Below, one piece after another: positions 45,998-59,130 of a DNA stretch of 64,000 nt (position 1 is the stretch's first letter; every line of letters begins with the position of its first letter). The notes beneath the pieces were generated by a model that worked only from the letters and a program-made list of their open reading frames with translations, ran no database searches and was not told where the DNA came from. The translations under genes were made by a program, and so were the position numbers. Source of the stretch: Gordius sp. MW1 (lineage: Eukaryota; Nematomorpha; Gordioida; Gordea; Gordiidae); assembly GCA_964036665.1 (NCBI GenBank), contig OZ038527.1:10013835-10077834 (forward strand). The letters are read 5' to 3'.

Positions 45998-48042
45998 TAG
46001 TGTTTCGATCTCGTCGCGTCTCGGTCTTGAAAGCAAAATCTCGTCTCGTGTCGGGAGTGATTATAAAAATCTCGCCTCGTCTCGGTCTAGGAAAATCTTG
46101 GTCTCGTCTCGTTTCGACGAGAATTCTCGTCTCGTCTCGACTTTTCTGGAAAAATTGTGAAAAAATTTATACGAATATACGAAATAAATTTTTTCTATTT
46201 TATTAAAATTATTAAATAAGTGTTAAATTATCCAAACCTTTATACTTTTGAAAAAGCTTAATTCACAAACTTTCTAAAGATCTAACGCGACACGACATCT
46301 CACTGACAATATAAGTATATGAACTAATTTCTAAAGATAACATTTTCTTTGGAAAGTTCAAATTAAAAAACGATAAATAAATTTGAAGTATATAGTACGA
46401 AAGGACCGCTTTTTGTTTAATATATAAAATATAATTATGCATTAAATTTAGAATTTAATGGTGGTTTATTGACACTTTTTAGATTTGAGTTTAGACAAGT
46501 ACTCTTGTAATGATGTAAGGTATTTATTTCCACACACACAATAAGGATTGGTATTAATTAACAAGAAATAAAATATGAGCGAAATTTGGTATGATAGAAT
46601 ATTCAATAGCGTGGGTTGATCGCGGAAGTAGATAAAAATAATATATATCAATAGCGATGTGGTGTTGTTGATATTAGTTTTTGGTGGAATTGTTAATGGA
46701 TAGATGATAATTGAATGTCAGTTGGTTACTTCATCTCGCCAATGTCTAAAACACCACACTCTTGTGAGTGTTTTATAGCTGAAACTTACATGTAATAAAT
46801 ATACTAACTAATAGCTAGATTAAAGACCTTATTAAATTTTAAAATTCTAACAAATGATAACATTTGTATCAAATTTACTGTGGCTGCCAAATTTAAATAG
46901 AGTTGGAAAAAAGTTCACCTATAATTGACTCATTTATATAATTGGGCATATTGAGACCCCACCCTGGCTAAAGCCTCAAAGTTGACCTAAACATATTTAA
47001 GACTAACGTTTAAGTCCATTGATATTACCATCATCAAATAAAGCCCATAGAGTTTATTGCATATTTACTATAGCGTTATAAACGACAAATTGTTATTTAC
47101 AGAATTTATAACTAGTTACACACATTAAAACATACAAATAGGATCAAACATAAGGTTTTAAATTAAATCAAAGTGCGCGTATTTTATTTTATGATAAAAA
47201 TCATTATAATCAAATTTGTAATCTAAAGAATTAAATTCCAATTCTAATTAACTTTGCCAATAAATAGTTATTTATCTAGTACAATATAAGTTCGTGTATA
47301 TTTGTTTTATATTGCACAATTGTCACAATTATAGAAATTATAATAAATTCGAATGCACCTGCCGAGCCCAGCTTATAATATAAAAGGTAATGCATATGAC
47401 AAAAACAATGTATTCACATAATGTCTTATTAAGGTTCAAAAATTTGGTAGGTTTATTATTAGTTGAAGGATGAAGACTTCTAGAAAATTCAAGATTTAAT
47501 CTATTAGGATGTCATCTAATACTCAATTGTACTTTTGAAATCGTTAGGCAGGAACAAATGAGGCTAGGGTGCTCAAAAAATCTTGAGCCACCTTAGCTTA
47601 ACTTGTAAAATTATTCAAATTAATTGACCGTCAATTAATAATTACCGCATAATGCAGGATAGAACCCAAAATTCAATCAAAACTCAATCAAAGTCTAAAG
47701 CGATAAAAATATTATTAGATTATTCACATACCCTAAGCGCCATCCATACCTAGGGAAATGAACTATAATTGCCAAATTTTGAACTTTTTGCACATATCAT
47801 CTTTATTACATATAGGTGTTATTTTAAAATCAAATATATTCCTATTTATATTTAATACGTTAAATGTGAATCATGCGAACAAAAATACGCAATAATTTAC
47901 TAAAATCTAACGATCAATAAAAGACCGAGATCTCGCCCAAAGAATCTCGTATCTCGTCTCGACATCAAAATTCTCGACTCGATCTCGGGTCAACTTTTTA
48001 CGAGACGAGACCGAGATTTTTCTCGGCTTTTCCGCATCACTA
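45998..48042 (-). mobile_element. hAT3 element (2.0 kb) with target duplication
   Basis: Left end TAGTGTTTCGATCTCG, right end GGCTTTTCCGCATCACTA, flanks TTTGCGCG (45990-45997) and TTTGTGCG (48043-48050), seven of eight identical. Both ends are rich in CTCGTCTCG. Internal transposase is reduced to scraps such as the C-terminal region near 47500-47600. Same family as the outer element, into which it inserted. Confidence 0.85.
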
Positions 48043-48378
48043 TTTGTGCGAAGCAAATAATTAGGTGCGTATGTAATTTAGTATCAAAAGTTTCAAAATC
48101 ATATTAATTTGCATATAAAATAAAAATTCTTAATTAGCTAAAAAAATATTTTTTATCTAAATTAAGTCTAAGTTAAAAATAAAAATTAAAGCCGAGATTT
48201 CGCCTGATATAATCTCGTCTCTCGTTTCTAGGTAAAAATTTTCGTCTCGATCTCACCTTAATTTTTCACATGTCTTGTCTTGGTTTTACGAGAAGAGACA
48301 GGATTTTTTCTCGGGTATTCCGCATCACTAAGCTGAACACAATTGGAAATCGAACTTTTAATTCATTATTATAATATA

Positions 48379-48425
48379 CTAGTTAAGCCCGGCAAACGTT
48401 GTTTTGCCATAAACATTATGCCTGG
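48379..48425 (-). other. Helitron 3' terminus
   Basis: A perfect six-pair stem (GGCAAA / TTTGCC) with an ACAACG loop lies about nine bases before CTAG, followed by T. This is the canonical Helitron 3' layout and is repeated at 28042. Confidence 0.85.
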
Positions 48426-48519
48426 CAAATTAACTAACTTACTATAAGTGTATGGGGATAAAAAATTTAAAAACTCAACTAATAAAACTGGCAACAAAAT
48501 TAATGAGCTGCCATTATAA

Positions 48520-49430
48520 TCACATGGCCATAGAAGCATGTAATTTATTTGGGGACACGACCTTGCATAAGTTATGTAATAACAATGCACATTATAAGAA
48601 AGTATTATATAAAAAGATACAAATGTCACACGTATGGGGACGATGTGGGATCCATATTTCGGGTCATCTGGGATGGGAAGGCGAGGAGGTAAAACGTGGC
48701 CTAGGCTAGGGACAATTTTTCCCGGAGGTCCGTTTGAGTGGAAGCTGGGTAAAAATATTTTTGATTGGAGAGACACGACCTTGTATAAGATATGTAATAA
48801 CAAAGCACATTATAAGAACGTATTATATAAAAAGATACAAATGTCACACGTATGGGGACGATGTGGGATCCATATTTCGGGTCATCAGTGATGGGAAGGC
48901 GAGGAGGTAAAACGCGGCCTAGGCTAGGGACAATTTTTCCCGGAGGTCCGTTTGAGTGGAAGCTGGGTAAAATATTTTTGATTGGAGAGACACGACCTTG
49001 TATAAGTTATGTAATAACAATGCACATTATAAGAACGTATTATATGAAAAGATACATATGTCACACGTATGGGGACGATGTGGGATCCATATTTAGGGTC
49101 ATCAGGGATGGGAAGGCGAGGAGGTAAAACGTGGCCTAGGCTAGGGACGGTTTTTCCCGGAGGACCGTTTGAGTGGAAGCTAGGTAAAAATATCTTAGTT
49201 GATTGGAGAGACACGACCTTGTATAAGTTATGTAATAACAATGCAAATTATAAGAACGTATTATATAAAAAGATAAAAATGTCACACGTATGGGGACGAT
49301 GTGGGATCCATATTTCGGGTCATCAGGGATGGGAAGGTGAGGAGGTAAAACGTGGCCTAGGCTAGGGACAGGTTTTCCCGGAGGTCCGTTTGAGTGCAAG
49401 CTGGGTAAAAATAGTTTAGTGGATTGGAGA
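48520..49430 (-). repeat. Tandem 217-221-bp repeats in the Helitron 3' region
   Basis: Four copies, marked by CACACGTATGGGGACGATGT at 48627, 48845, 49062 and 49283. Each also carries GGCCTAGGCTAGGGAC, CCCGGAGGTCCGTTTGAGTG and GAGACACGACCTTG. Open frames through the array are repeat translations. Confidence 0.92.
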
Positions 49431-49589
49431 GATAAATAATGATGGTAGTTTCCAATACGGGACTATGGGAAAATCCATTTCAATGTAGCAAAAAATATAA
49501 CACGAAAGGTACCTGGTGCTGACGGGTCTGAAACGAAGGAGCGGTTCCTTGGTTTAAGTGGAAATTTGGCATCAAATTCCATCGCCGGA

Positions 49590-50890
49590 TCATTGCAAGG
49601 CCATAGGATATACAACATTTTTGGTTTTACCCTCAGGCGCGAAAATAAATAGGTTGCTAGGTGTGCCTACACGGGAGCAAGCTACATATAGTTGGCCATG
49701 TGAAAAGCATGGATTTTCTAGATTTAAACCAACAACGGTTAATGATTGACCCTGGGCTTTATTGATTGTCATTGCGAATGCTAGACGTACAGGATACTGT
49801 ACGCGCTTGAATTCGAAGGGCACATCGGTGGGGATCATGGGGATGCGTGGGATCATCACGTCCTCGCCTTTATACATTCCGCTGATTATAGTAGCCGCAA
49901 TTACGTTTGGACGCAGTTGTTTTACGGCAAGTCTGGTGCCATTACACAACTTCGGGGGGTGTAAGTTACGCAGGAGTTTTATGGGGCAACCAGGTTTTAA
50001 GGTTAATTTATGTGGTGGGAGACCCGAAGGTGTTAACGAATTCAAAAATTCAATTGGATAATTTACAATTTGATCGGTTTCTATAACCGTATCAATAGAG
50101 CTGTAAGTAAAAGGATCACCTGGAATGTGCACTTGAATACGATCATTCATACGGGTGACGGCTGCATTTGTTGGCGCTAATATTGCGCGTTCCCGGAGCC
50201 ATGTGTGATTGGTGTAGTGCGTTGCAATGTCGGGGAAAACCATAGTTTCAACCGCCTCAGGCGATGGTAGTAGGTGACAAAAGGTTGTTGGAAAGGTGGT
50301 TTCATTTGGAGACGGGGTAAAAGGAAATGAACCATTCCCCAAAGCTAGGAGTTGTTGTGCAAATGGGGACGTATCCGGGAGTAAATGCACGCGCTTGTTC
50401 GTAGTAAGCGTGAGGATCGTAAACTTCCACCAAAGATGTGACGCCTTCAGACAGGCATCCAGCTCATCAGCCGGTGTTGATCTTGGGATAACAGGTAATG
50501 TTTGTCGAAAATCACCGGCTAGCAACAATAAGGCCCCCCCATAGGGAAGTCAATTTTCCGCAAATCTCTGAGAGTATGATCTAGTGCTTCGAGCGCTTGT
50601 TTATGCGCCATCGTACATTCATCCCAAATTATGATTGAGCATGTCTTTAGGACTGTCCCAATTCCCGAGTTCCGACTGATATTACAGATAGGTTTTTCAA
50701 TCTGATGCAGATTTAGGGGGAGCTGGAAAGTAGAATGCGCCGTGCGGCCTCCATCGAGTAACGTCGCCGCTATACCCGATGATGCGACTGCTAGGGCTAG
50801 ATTGGCGCGAAATTTTGCCAATAAAAGATTAAGGAGAAAAGTTTTACCGGTGCCGCCGGGAGCATCAAGGAAAAGCAGACAGCCATTACC
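49590..50890 (-). pseudogene. Helitron Pif1-like helicase
   Basis: Motifs in order: Walker A DAPGGTGKTFLL near 50860, Walker B IIIWDECTM near 50635, LLAGDFRQTLPVIP at 50525, LAPTNAAVTRMND, and the C-terminal AMTINKAQGQSLTVVGLNLE and GQLYVACSRV. The helicase core motifs are intact although a frame break lies near 50530, at a C run. Drives strand displacement in rolling-circle transposition. Confidence 0.9.
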
Positions 50891-51802
50891 GGTTGAGGCG
50901 TACTGGAGTACGGTGTCGTACGCGCGTCAAAATAAGTTCGCGTTCCTGTATAATGCTGCGCTGATGGTTAACATCGTATTGCAGTTCGAGCCATACGTCT
51001 TTCGGTTGTACATCATCATGGCTGGTGCGGAGGGGTGTAGGTAAACCAAATTGGCATAGCATTTTATTGCTTATGGACATACATTGGTCCTCCAATAATA
51101 TAAGAGCACAGTTGAAGATGTCATCGGAATAGGAAATATCTAATGCCGGATTTGCTCTCCGAATGCGCAAAAGAACGTCCTCGCTGAGGCTTTCCTTGTG
51201 CCGGTGCCACAGGTCTGATGGATTTGACGGGGCGCAGGTGATCACAATGAGCGCAAATAAATTACGGAGTTGGTAGGGGAGACATATGAGCGACGCCTCC
51301 TCTAAAGTCGTATCCCAATGCTGATCATTTTCCAGCAGCTGAAGTTCAAGACAGGCTTGTCTATACGTGGCGCACACGGTGCCTGAGATCGTTTTCAGAG
51401 CCTGAAATGATGTCGGGCCTTGGACATTGTGAAGCAGCATGCGCAAATAAAAACATTCGGCCTGATTGGGATGATTGTATACATACGTCCCAAAGCATCA
51501 GCCACATGGATGTCCGGATAGCCTGCAACCACAGGTCCCTGTTTTCTCCGTTTAAACACCTTCCGTGCCGCGTTCCAAGTGTAACACGTCGGAATCTCAT
51601 GGTATAGCAGGGTTTGCGCGAAAGCGTCCGTTTGACACAGCTGGAAAAAGGCTGTCAATGTGGTATTGGGGGGGGGGGGTGTTCCACTTTGTGAACGGCG
51701 GTCGCCGGAGTGAAAAAGACGCGCTGGCCATTTTCTAAATGAACCGCGAGATGTACTACGGGTGGGTAACGTTCGTGAATGGGGAATGCGAGGATTCGCC
51801 AA
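50886..51802 (-). pseudogene. Helitron Rep-helicase linker region
   Basis: Pieces in three frames typical of the middle of Helitron proteins, including the motif FALIVITCAPSNPSDLWHRH and LPTPLRTSHDD. A poly-G run of about twelve bases near 51670 shifts the frame. Confidence 0.75.
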
Positions 51803-52494
51803 ACAGCCTCATTGCTGCTGATATACCGACCCGTTTGAAATTGGGTAATTTCATCCGGGTTAGAACGCGCTAGGCCAAAAACTGCCATATCGCTGCCTTT
51901 GTTGACATATTTGCATATGTACTTGATAGACTTTACGGAATTGCAGTACTCTACGTTTATATGAGCCGTGAACATTTTTGCGAGTAGGGGAGAGTAAGGG
52001 ACTATCCAGGTGTTGTCAATTTCGACTGGGTCATTTTTTACCTGTATTGTGCAGGTGTGACCTCCCTCGCCGGGTGCACGGCGTCTATATAGTGGGTAGC
52101 CGTCGACGCCAGATTTCGTTTCTTGAGTCAGGCGTTTCAGATAACATTTAGAGCATTTACCTTCTTTTATGCACGGGGACGCGTTATTTATACCGCCGCA
52201 AGGGCCGTGAATCATATGCCGAGTAACAGTGGTAAACAAAACGGGATCGGTTTGCGGATCGGGTAGTTCTGCACAAATAATGCTATCTATTTGCGACGTG
52301 TAAATGGTGTTTCGGAGCCAAATTAGAATATGAGCATGAGGTAGCCCTCTTTTCTGCCATTCAATCGAGTACATCCAACAGGTAGTTTGCCCGAATATAT
52401 GAGATTTAGCTATAAGATAAATAAGGCAACGAAGTTTTAGGCGGAAAACACTGGCGGTCAGATCGTGACGATGCGATGGTTTCTGGCCCGCCAA
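51655..52494 (-). pseudogene. Helitron Rep endonuclease
   Basis: SIEWQKRGLPHAHILIWLRN carries the HUH motif (His-Ala-His), and SIKYICKYVNKGSD carries the two catalytic tyrosines. Together these make a two-tyrosine HUH nuclease of the Helitron type. The region between (CGGINNASPC, KCSKCYLKR) has the family cysteines. This frame is open for 279 codons. Confidence 0.92.
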
Positions 52495-52538
52495 TAGTAA
52501 ATCCGTAATTTCGGGTCAGGCTCGATTGCAGGTGAAAG

Positions 52539-53684
52539 TTATAAACAGAGTAGGGCAGCCGAATTTACGTACATATGACATCGCGTCCTGCGTATATTCA
52601 TGCATGTGTCGGGGACTTCCCGTATACGTAGCAGGAAGGATGACCATTCGACCAACATCGGACTGTTACCATCCTTCGCAATGGCATCGCGCAGGTGAAT
52701 ATATTGCTCGGCCCGAAGTAATCCCTGATTAAGGCGGATGTAAAGTAGGCGTTCGCTCTTGATCTTGGCATACATGTCGACAACATATTGATGAAATAGT
52801 TGCCGGAACCGCAAGATGTAGTTAGGTTGGTTTGCGCGTACCATTAGCCGATATGCGTAAAAATTCATCGCCGATACCTAGTAGACAAATACACGGATCA
52901 TATAGAGAATGATACGCTTACCTTTTGTTGTGTAGGAGCTCGCGTAGCGGAATCTAGGCGCATTAGATTTAGGTGGTAGCCATCCTCTCCTTGGCAAAAC
53001 AATGGGGTATTGCAGGGCATCGTATGATCTGTGCGTGGCATCGATGTTCTTGAGGGTTTCATCTCTTCGGCTTATAATAATATCGCGACGCTCAAATTCG
53101 CTTCCAACCATGACGATCGCTACTTCGTCTATCGTAGGCGCGTTAAAGCGTCTTTCATGTTCACCAGGTGGCGTCCTATCAGCCTTGATAACGACCTTGT
53201 AATCGTCAGTGGGCATGTGCTCCAACGCGAATTTGAACAGGTTAACCAAATGATTTTTAGTGTGGAATAACTGCTGCAACGCGGTGACTATATCACGGCG
53301 GATAACGGGATGCATCCTGCACCGTTGATCAGTTTCAGCGTCGTCCATGAAATATATTTGAAGAAAGCCGTGGGCAGCATCAGGTACCGGGAGAAGGGAC
53401 CCGATTAGATGGTAAATTTGCCCTTGTACTCTAAACGTGGGCATGAAACCACCATCATTAATAATGCGCGTTGCTCCAAACGATGTCATTTGAAAGCAAG
53501 CGTTGTATTGGCGAATGTGTTCGAGAAAGTGTTTGGACACAGGAGTAGTACCAGAAACGTAACTTAAAAGCGGTTCCGGTGGCTCTTCCAGAGGTGGTAA
53601 GTTGACCTTTCCATTCAAACAACATATTCCACCATGATCTGTTCGGAAACGTAGAGCCTGACAATGTACACACAGTGTATCCAT
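52539..53684 (-). pseudogene. Helitron N-terminal domain
   Basis: Starts with CVHCQALRFRTD and contains FRVQGQIYHLIGSLLPVPDA followed by FLQIYFMDD, the Helitron-like N-domain. The second part, MNFYAYRLMVRAN, continues in a different frame from 52868; a short GTAAGC...CTAG stretch (52921-52878) looks like an intron but its phases differ by one base. Confidence 0.85.
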
Positions 53685-53740
53685 TCTGCCAATTGTGACG
53701 GAGGGATGGAGTCTGTAATCATACGCGAAAGCGGCTAAGG

Positions 53741-54379
53741 TTAAATCGGCTCCCTAGCTATTTCGTGTAAGCCTGGCTCGGTTACTAAGGTCGGCCAGCC
53801 GGGCATTGCGCTTTTCGCCAGTTTCAGCTGTTCTCGACGTGGAGGCTCGGTCCCGAAGGTCGGCCAGTCGGGCGTTGCGGTTTCCGCCAGTTTCAGCTGC
53901 TCTCGACGTGTAGGCTCGGTTCCTAAGTGCGGCAAGCCGAGCGTTGCGCTTTTCGCCAGTTTCAGCTGCTCTCGACGTGTAGGCTCGGTTACTAAGTGCG
54001 GCAAGCCGGGCGTCGCGCTTTTCGCCAGTTTCAGCTGTTCTCGACATGGAGGCTCGGTTCCGAAGGTCGGCCAGCCGGGCGTTGCGCTTTTCGCCAGTTT
54101 CAGCTGCTCTCTACGTGGAGGCTCGGTTCCTAAGTGCGGCAAGCCGGGCGTTGCGCTTTTCGCCAGTTTCAGCTGTTCTCGACGTGGAGGCTCGGTCCCG
54201 AAGGTCGGCCAGTCGGGCGCTGCGCTTTCCGCCAGTTTCAGCGTTCTCGACGTGGAGGCTCGGTTCCTAAGTGCAGCAAGCCCGGCGTTGCGCTTTCCGT
54301 CAGTTTCAGCTGCTCTGGTCTTCTTTGCGGTTTTTGTAGTACGTAGAATTTTTGTTAAAGTTTTTTTCCGCCGGGGCAT
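53741..54379 (-). pseudogene. Helitron N-terminal 23-residue repeats
   Basis: About eight tandem 69-bp units encoding ETGEKRNARLAALRNRA-type repeats (Arg/Ala/Glu-rich, predicted helical). Insect Helitrons often begin with such repeats. The reading frame varies between units. Starts with a basic MPRRKKTLTKILR. Confidence 0.75.
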
Positions 54380-54589
54380 ATGAGCCTGTTGGTTATAATA
54401 GAGAACAGCAAAAGTAAAATAAAGATTTTTAGGATTGGGCGGGGGGGGGGTGTTAACACTTAATAGTAGTAAAGTAGGTACACCAATTTTAGTCTTAGAA
54501 CCATTGTAACTACAAAATTATTTAAGTAAGTTATTAAACTAAGCTACCATAGAGATGTTTATCTTCAAAACACTAAGGTAGTCTTAAAA

Positions 54590-55076
<487 letters not shown>

Positions 55077-55084
55077 AATAAATT

Positions 55085-57830
55085 TAAACACTAACCTGTA
55101 GATGAGATGGCGAATGGAAGTAAGAAATGAAGGTCGATTCGATATAAGCGTTTTTTAACGGTAATGGGCAAGGTAGTCTGAAAAATTATAAAAAACAGAG
55201 TAAGTTATTACTAAGCTAAAAATATAAAAAAATAAATAATATAAAAAAATTTAAACACTAACCTGTAGATGAGATGGTGAATGGCAGTAAGAAATGAAGG
55301 TCGATTCGATATAAGCGTGTTTTAACGGTAATGGGCAAGGTAGTCTGAAAAATTATAAAAAACAGAGTAAGTTATTACTAAGCTAAAAATATAAAAAAAT
55401 AAATAATATCAAAAAATTTAAACACTAACCTGTAGATGAGATGGCGAATGGCAGTAAGAAATGAAGGTCGACTCGATATTAGCGTGTTTTAACGGTAATA
55501 GGCAAGGTAGTCTGAAAAATTATAAAAAACAGAGTAAGTTATTACTAAGCTAAAAATATAAAAAAATAAATAATATAAAAAAATTTAAACACTAAACTGT
55601 AGATGAGATGGCGCACAGTAAGAAATGAAGGATGTTTCGATATAAGCGTGTTTTAATGGTAATGGGCAAGGTAGTCTGAAAAATTATAAAAAACAGAGTA
55701 AGTTATTCCTAAGCTAAAAATATAAAAAAATAAATAATATAATTTAACAATTAAATAATAAATAAATAAGTATGAAACATCAATCTTACCATGAAGGAAT
55801 TTTAGGATTCTGCAAAAGCTATTTTACTGTTTTAACGTTAATGGGCAAGGTAGTCTGAAAAATTATAAAAAACAGAGTAAGTTATTACTAAGCTAAAAAT
55901 ATGAAAAAATAAATAATATAAAAAAATTTAAACACTTTATTACTAAGCTAAAAATATAAAAAAATAAATAATATAATTTAACAATTAAATAAGAAATAAA
56001 TAAGTATGAAACATCAATCTTACCATAAAGGAATTTTAGGATTCTGCAAAAGCTATTTTATTGTTTTAACGGTAATGGGCAAGGTAGTCTGAAAAATTAA
56101 AAAAAACATGGTAAGTTATTACTAAGCTAAAAATATAAAAAAATAAATAATATAAAAAAATTTAAACACTAACCTGTAAGATGAGATGGCGAATGGCAGT
56201 AAGAAATGAAGGTCGATTCGATATTAGCGTGTTTTAACGGTAATGGGCAAGGTAGTCTGAAAAATTTTAAAAAACAGAGTAAGTTATTCCTAAGCTAAAA
56301 ATATAAAAAAATAAATAATATAATTTACAATTAAATAATAAATAAATAAGTATGAAACATCAATCTTACCATAAAGGAATTTTAGGATTCTGCAAAAGCT
56401 ATTTTACTGTTTTAACGTTAATGGGCAAGGTAGTCTGAAAAATTATAAAAAACAGAGTAAGTTATTACTAAGCTAAAAATATAAAAAAATAAATAATATA
56501 AAAAAATTTAAACACTTTATTACTAAGCTAAAAATATAAAAAAATAAATAATATAATTTCAAGTATGAAACATCAATCTTACCATAAAGGAATTTTAGGA
56601 TTCTGCAAAAGCTATTTTACTGTTTTAACGGTAATGGGCAAGGTAGTCTGAAAAATTATAAAAAACAGAGTAAGTTATTACTAAGCTAAAAATATAAAAA
56701 AATTAATAATATAAAAAAATTTAAACACTAACCTGTAGATGAGATGGCGAATGGCAGTAAGAAATGAAGGTCGATTCGATATTAGCGTGTTTTAACGGTA
56801 ATGGGCAAGGTAGTCTGAAAAATTATAAAAAACAGAGTAAGTTATTCCTAAGCTAAAAATATAAAAAAATAAATAATATAATTTAACAATTAAATAAGAA
56901 ATAAATAAGTATGAAACATCAATCTTACCATAAAGGAATTTTAGGATTCTGCAAAAGCTATTTTACTGTTTTAACGTAATGGGCAAGGTAGTCTGAAAAA
57001 TTAAAAAAAACCGAGTAAGTTATTACTAAGCTAAAAATATAAAAAAATAAATAATATAAAAAAATTTAAACACTAACCTGTAGATGAGATGGCGAATGGC
57101 AGTAAGAAATGAAGGTCGATTCGATATTAGCGTGTTTTAACGGTAATGGGCAAGGTAGTCTGAAAAATTATAAAAAACAGAGTAAGTTATTCCTAAGCTA
57201 AAAATATAAAAAAATAAATAATATAATTTAACAATTAAATAATAAATAAATAAGTATGAAACATCAATCTTACCATAAAGGAATTTTAGGATTCTGCAAA
57301 AGCTATTTTACTGTTTTAACGTTAATGGGCAAGGTAGTCTGAAAAATTATAAAAAACAGAGTAAGTTATTACTAAGCTAAAAATATAAAAAAATAAATAA
57401 TATAAAATAATTTAAACACTTTATTACTAAGCTAAAAATATAAAAAAAATAAATAATATAATTTAACAATTAAATAAGAAATAAACAAGTATGAAACATC
57501 AATCTTACCATAAAGGAATTTTAGGATTCTGCAAAAGCTATTTTACTGTTTTAACAATAATGGGCAAGGTAGTCTGAAAAATTATAAAAAACAGAGTAAG
57601 TTATTACTAAGCTAAAAATATAAAAAAATTAAAAATATAAAAAAATTTAAACACTAACCTGTAGATGAGATGGCGAATGGCAGTAAGAAATGAAGGTCGA
57701 TTCGATATTAGCGTGTTTTAACGGTAATGGGCAAGGTAGTCTGAAAAATTATAAAAAACAGAGTAAGTTATTACTAAGCTAAAAATATAAAAAAAATAAA
57801 TAATATAAAAAAATAAACCTACAAGTGAAA
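55085..57830. repeat. Complex tandem array with two alternating unit types
   Basis: Units share GGTAATGGGCAAGGTAGTCT and AACAGAGTAAGTTATTAC. Type X (about 165 bases) also carries CCTGTAGATGAGATGGCGAA and GAAGGTCGATTCGATATTAG. Type Y carries ATGAAACATCAATCTTACCA and GAATTTTAGGATTCTGCAAA. X and Y alternate in a higher-order pattern. It sits between the Helitron 5' end and the coding part. Confidence 0.93.
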
Positions 57831-58207
57831 TTTGATGGATAAAGGGTCAAATGATGAATAAGGTAATACACGTACAGCAGTATTATAGAAGTATAGGTAG
57901 ATACCCGATTTTATTTGAAGCTGGATAAATAAAATGGTCGATATTTTTAAAACAAATAGGTATTCAAATTTGCAAACGATGAGATGCGTTTGATTGACAT
58001 TTTATTGAACGTCAAAACGTATAAAACCCAATATCTCGAAAATTAAAAGGAATTTTAGGATTCTGAAAAAGCTATTTTACCCCTGGCCGCCTTGGGAACC
58101 TAGGGGTAAATTTTCGCGCGAATCGGACCGGTAGTTTCAGAATTTAGCCCTTACATACATATATCTATACATACATATATACATACACTTTACTTTATAT
58201 ATATAGA

Positions 58208-58740
58208 TATATATCTTACAAAGAAGCTAGAATATAGCTTCCCAACTGACCTTCCTGTTTCGATTTTTATTATTAATATATATACCATAGAAGCTATTAA
58301 AAATTAAAAAATAACTTAAATGTTGTGGATGTAACTATCGTGCACCCAGGACTATTATAAACGTTTTTATTTCCATCTCCTCCTTTATATAACTGGTCAT
58401 AAGTACGCTGATCTTCTCTCTTTCTTTTCTAACACCAGCTGTCTTAGCAACTTATTTTTTTATATATTTAATAGCAATTCTTCTAATATAATATTATTCT
58501 TCTTACTTAATTTTTAATATAATTTTCCAGAATGCCTAAAGTGAATAATCATTCAGCTAGCTTAATAAAAATATATATATTTGTAAGTAATTGCTCACGC
58601 ATATAGAAGTCTGCCATTTGTGGGCTCGCATTCCCATGAGAGCACGGCGAGAAAGTCCACCGCCATTAAATTAAAGTTGGTCGGCGAAAGGGTGGGGGAA
58701 AATGAGATTTATTTATAAGAAATTTCCCCTTTTACAATAT
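58208..58740. other. Flank right of the Helitron
   Basis: AT-rich spacer with no gene seen. Contains a possible hairpin at 58610-58660 with TGGGCTCGCATTCCCATGAG; no function assigned. Confidence 0.4.
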
Positions 58741-58752
58741 GCAGTGAGTGTC

Positions 58753-59130
58753 TTAATCAAAACCTCCTGAGAGTACGTCAAGATCCATCAGGGTGTTCTC
58801 TCCCACTATTGCCACGTTGTTCAGGGCAGCGTCGTGGTTAGTGACTGTACCTTCAGTATTCGCTGGGGCAAGGTGATTGGAAATCCCTAAATCCGATGCA
58901 ATAGGTATTTGGGGCGGTGTGTTAAGAACCATGTTAACTCCCACCCCCAAAAGCATCGATCTCCTAATATCTTCCCGACGTTTTAACTTCAGGACTCACT
59001 CCTTTATTATTCTCTCCGGGCCTCTCTGCCCAACTAGTTGCCGGACTGTGTTCCTCCCAGTTCTATACATTGAGACAGTGGCCACCGGAAACAAACCACG
59101 TACCTTTGACCCCTCCTATATTAGATGTTA
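58753..59130 (-). pseudogene. Coding-like stretch of unknown family
   Basis: Two adjacent minus frames read smoothly across 59130-58753: RQLVGQRGPERIIKE, then after one stop LKLKRREDIRRSMLLGVGVN and finally NTLMDLDVLSGGFD. The base composition is much less AT-rich than the surroundings, as for a coding sequence. I do not recognise the family. One stop suggests a pseudogene, or an exon with a frame change at an unseen splice. Confidence 0.45.

Larger units (their letters stand above)
32046..48330 (-). mobile_element. Outer hAT element broken by nested insertions
   Basis: Left end TAGTGTTTTGATCTCGTC and right end ATTCCGCATCACTA form an imperfect hAT-type inverted repeat with CTCGTCTCG-rich subterminal sequence on both sides. 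The flanking 8-mers ATCTGAAC (32038-32045) and AGCTGAAC (48331-48338) agree in seven of eight. Its own transposase C-terminus is at 42782-42994 (minus). Inside lie hAT2 (32305-39509), two LINEs (40055-42490 and 43433-45900) and hAT3 (45998-48042). Sequence on either side of hAT3 is colinear with the inside of hAT3 itself, which supports one outer element rather than two fragments. Confidence 0.72.

Noticed and set aside
48369-49399. Frames of 85-144 codons with repeated GTMWDPYFGSS on plus and PSFHSNGPPGK on minus
   Set aside because: Translations of the 217-221-bp Helitron repeats on both strands.
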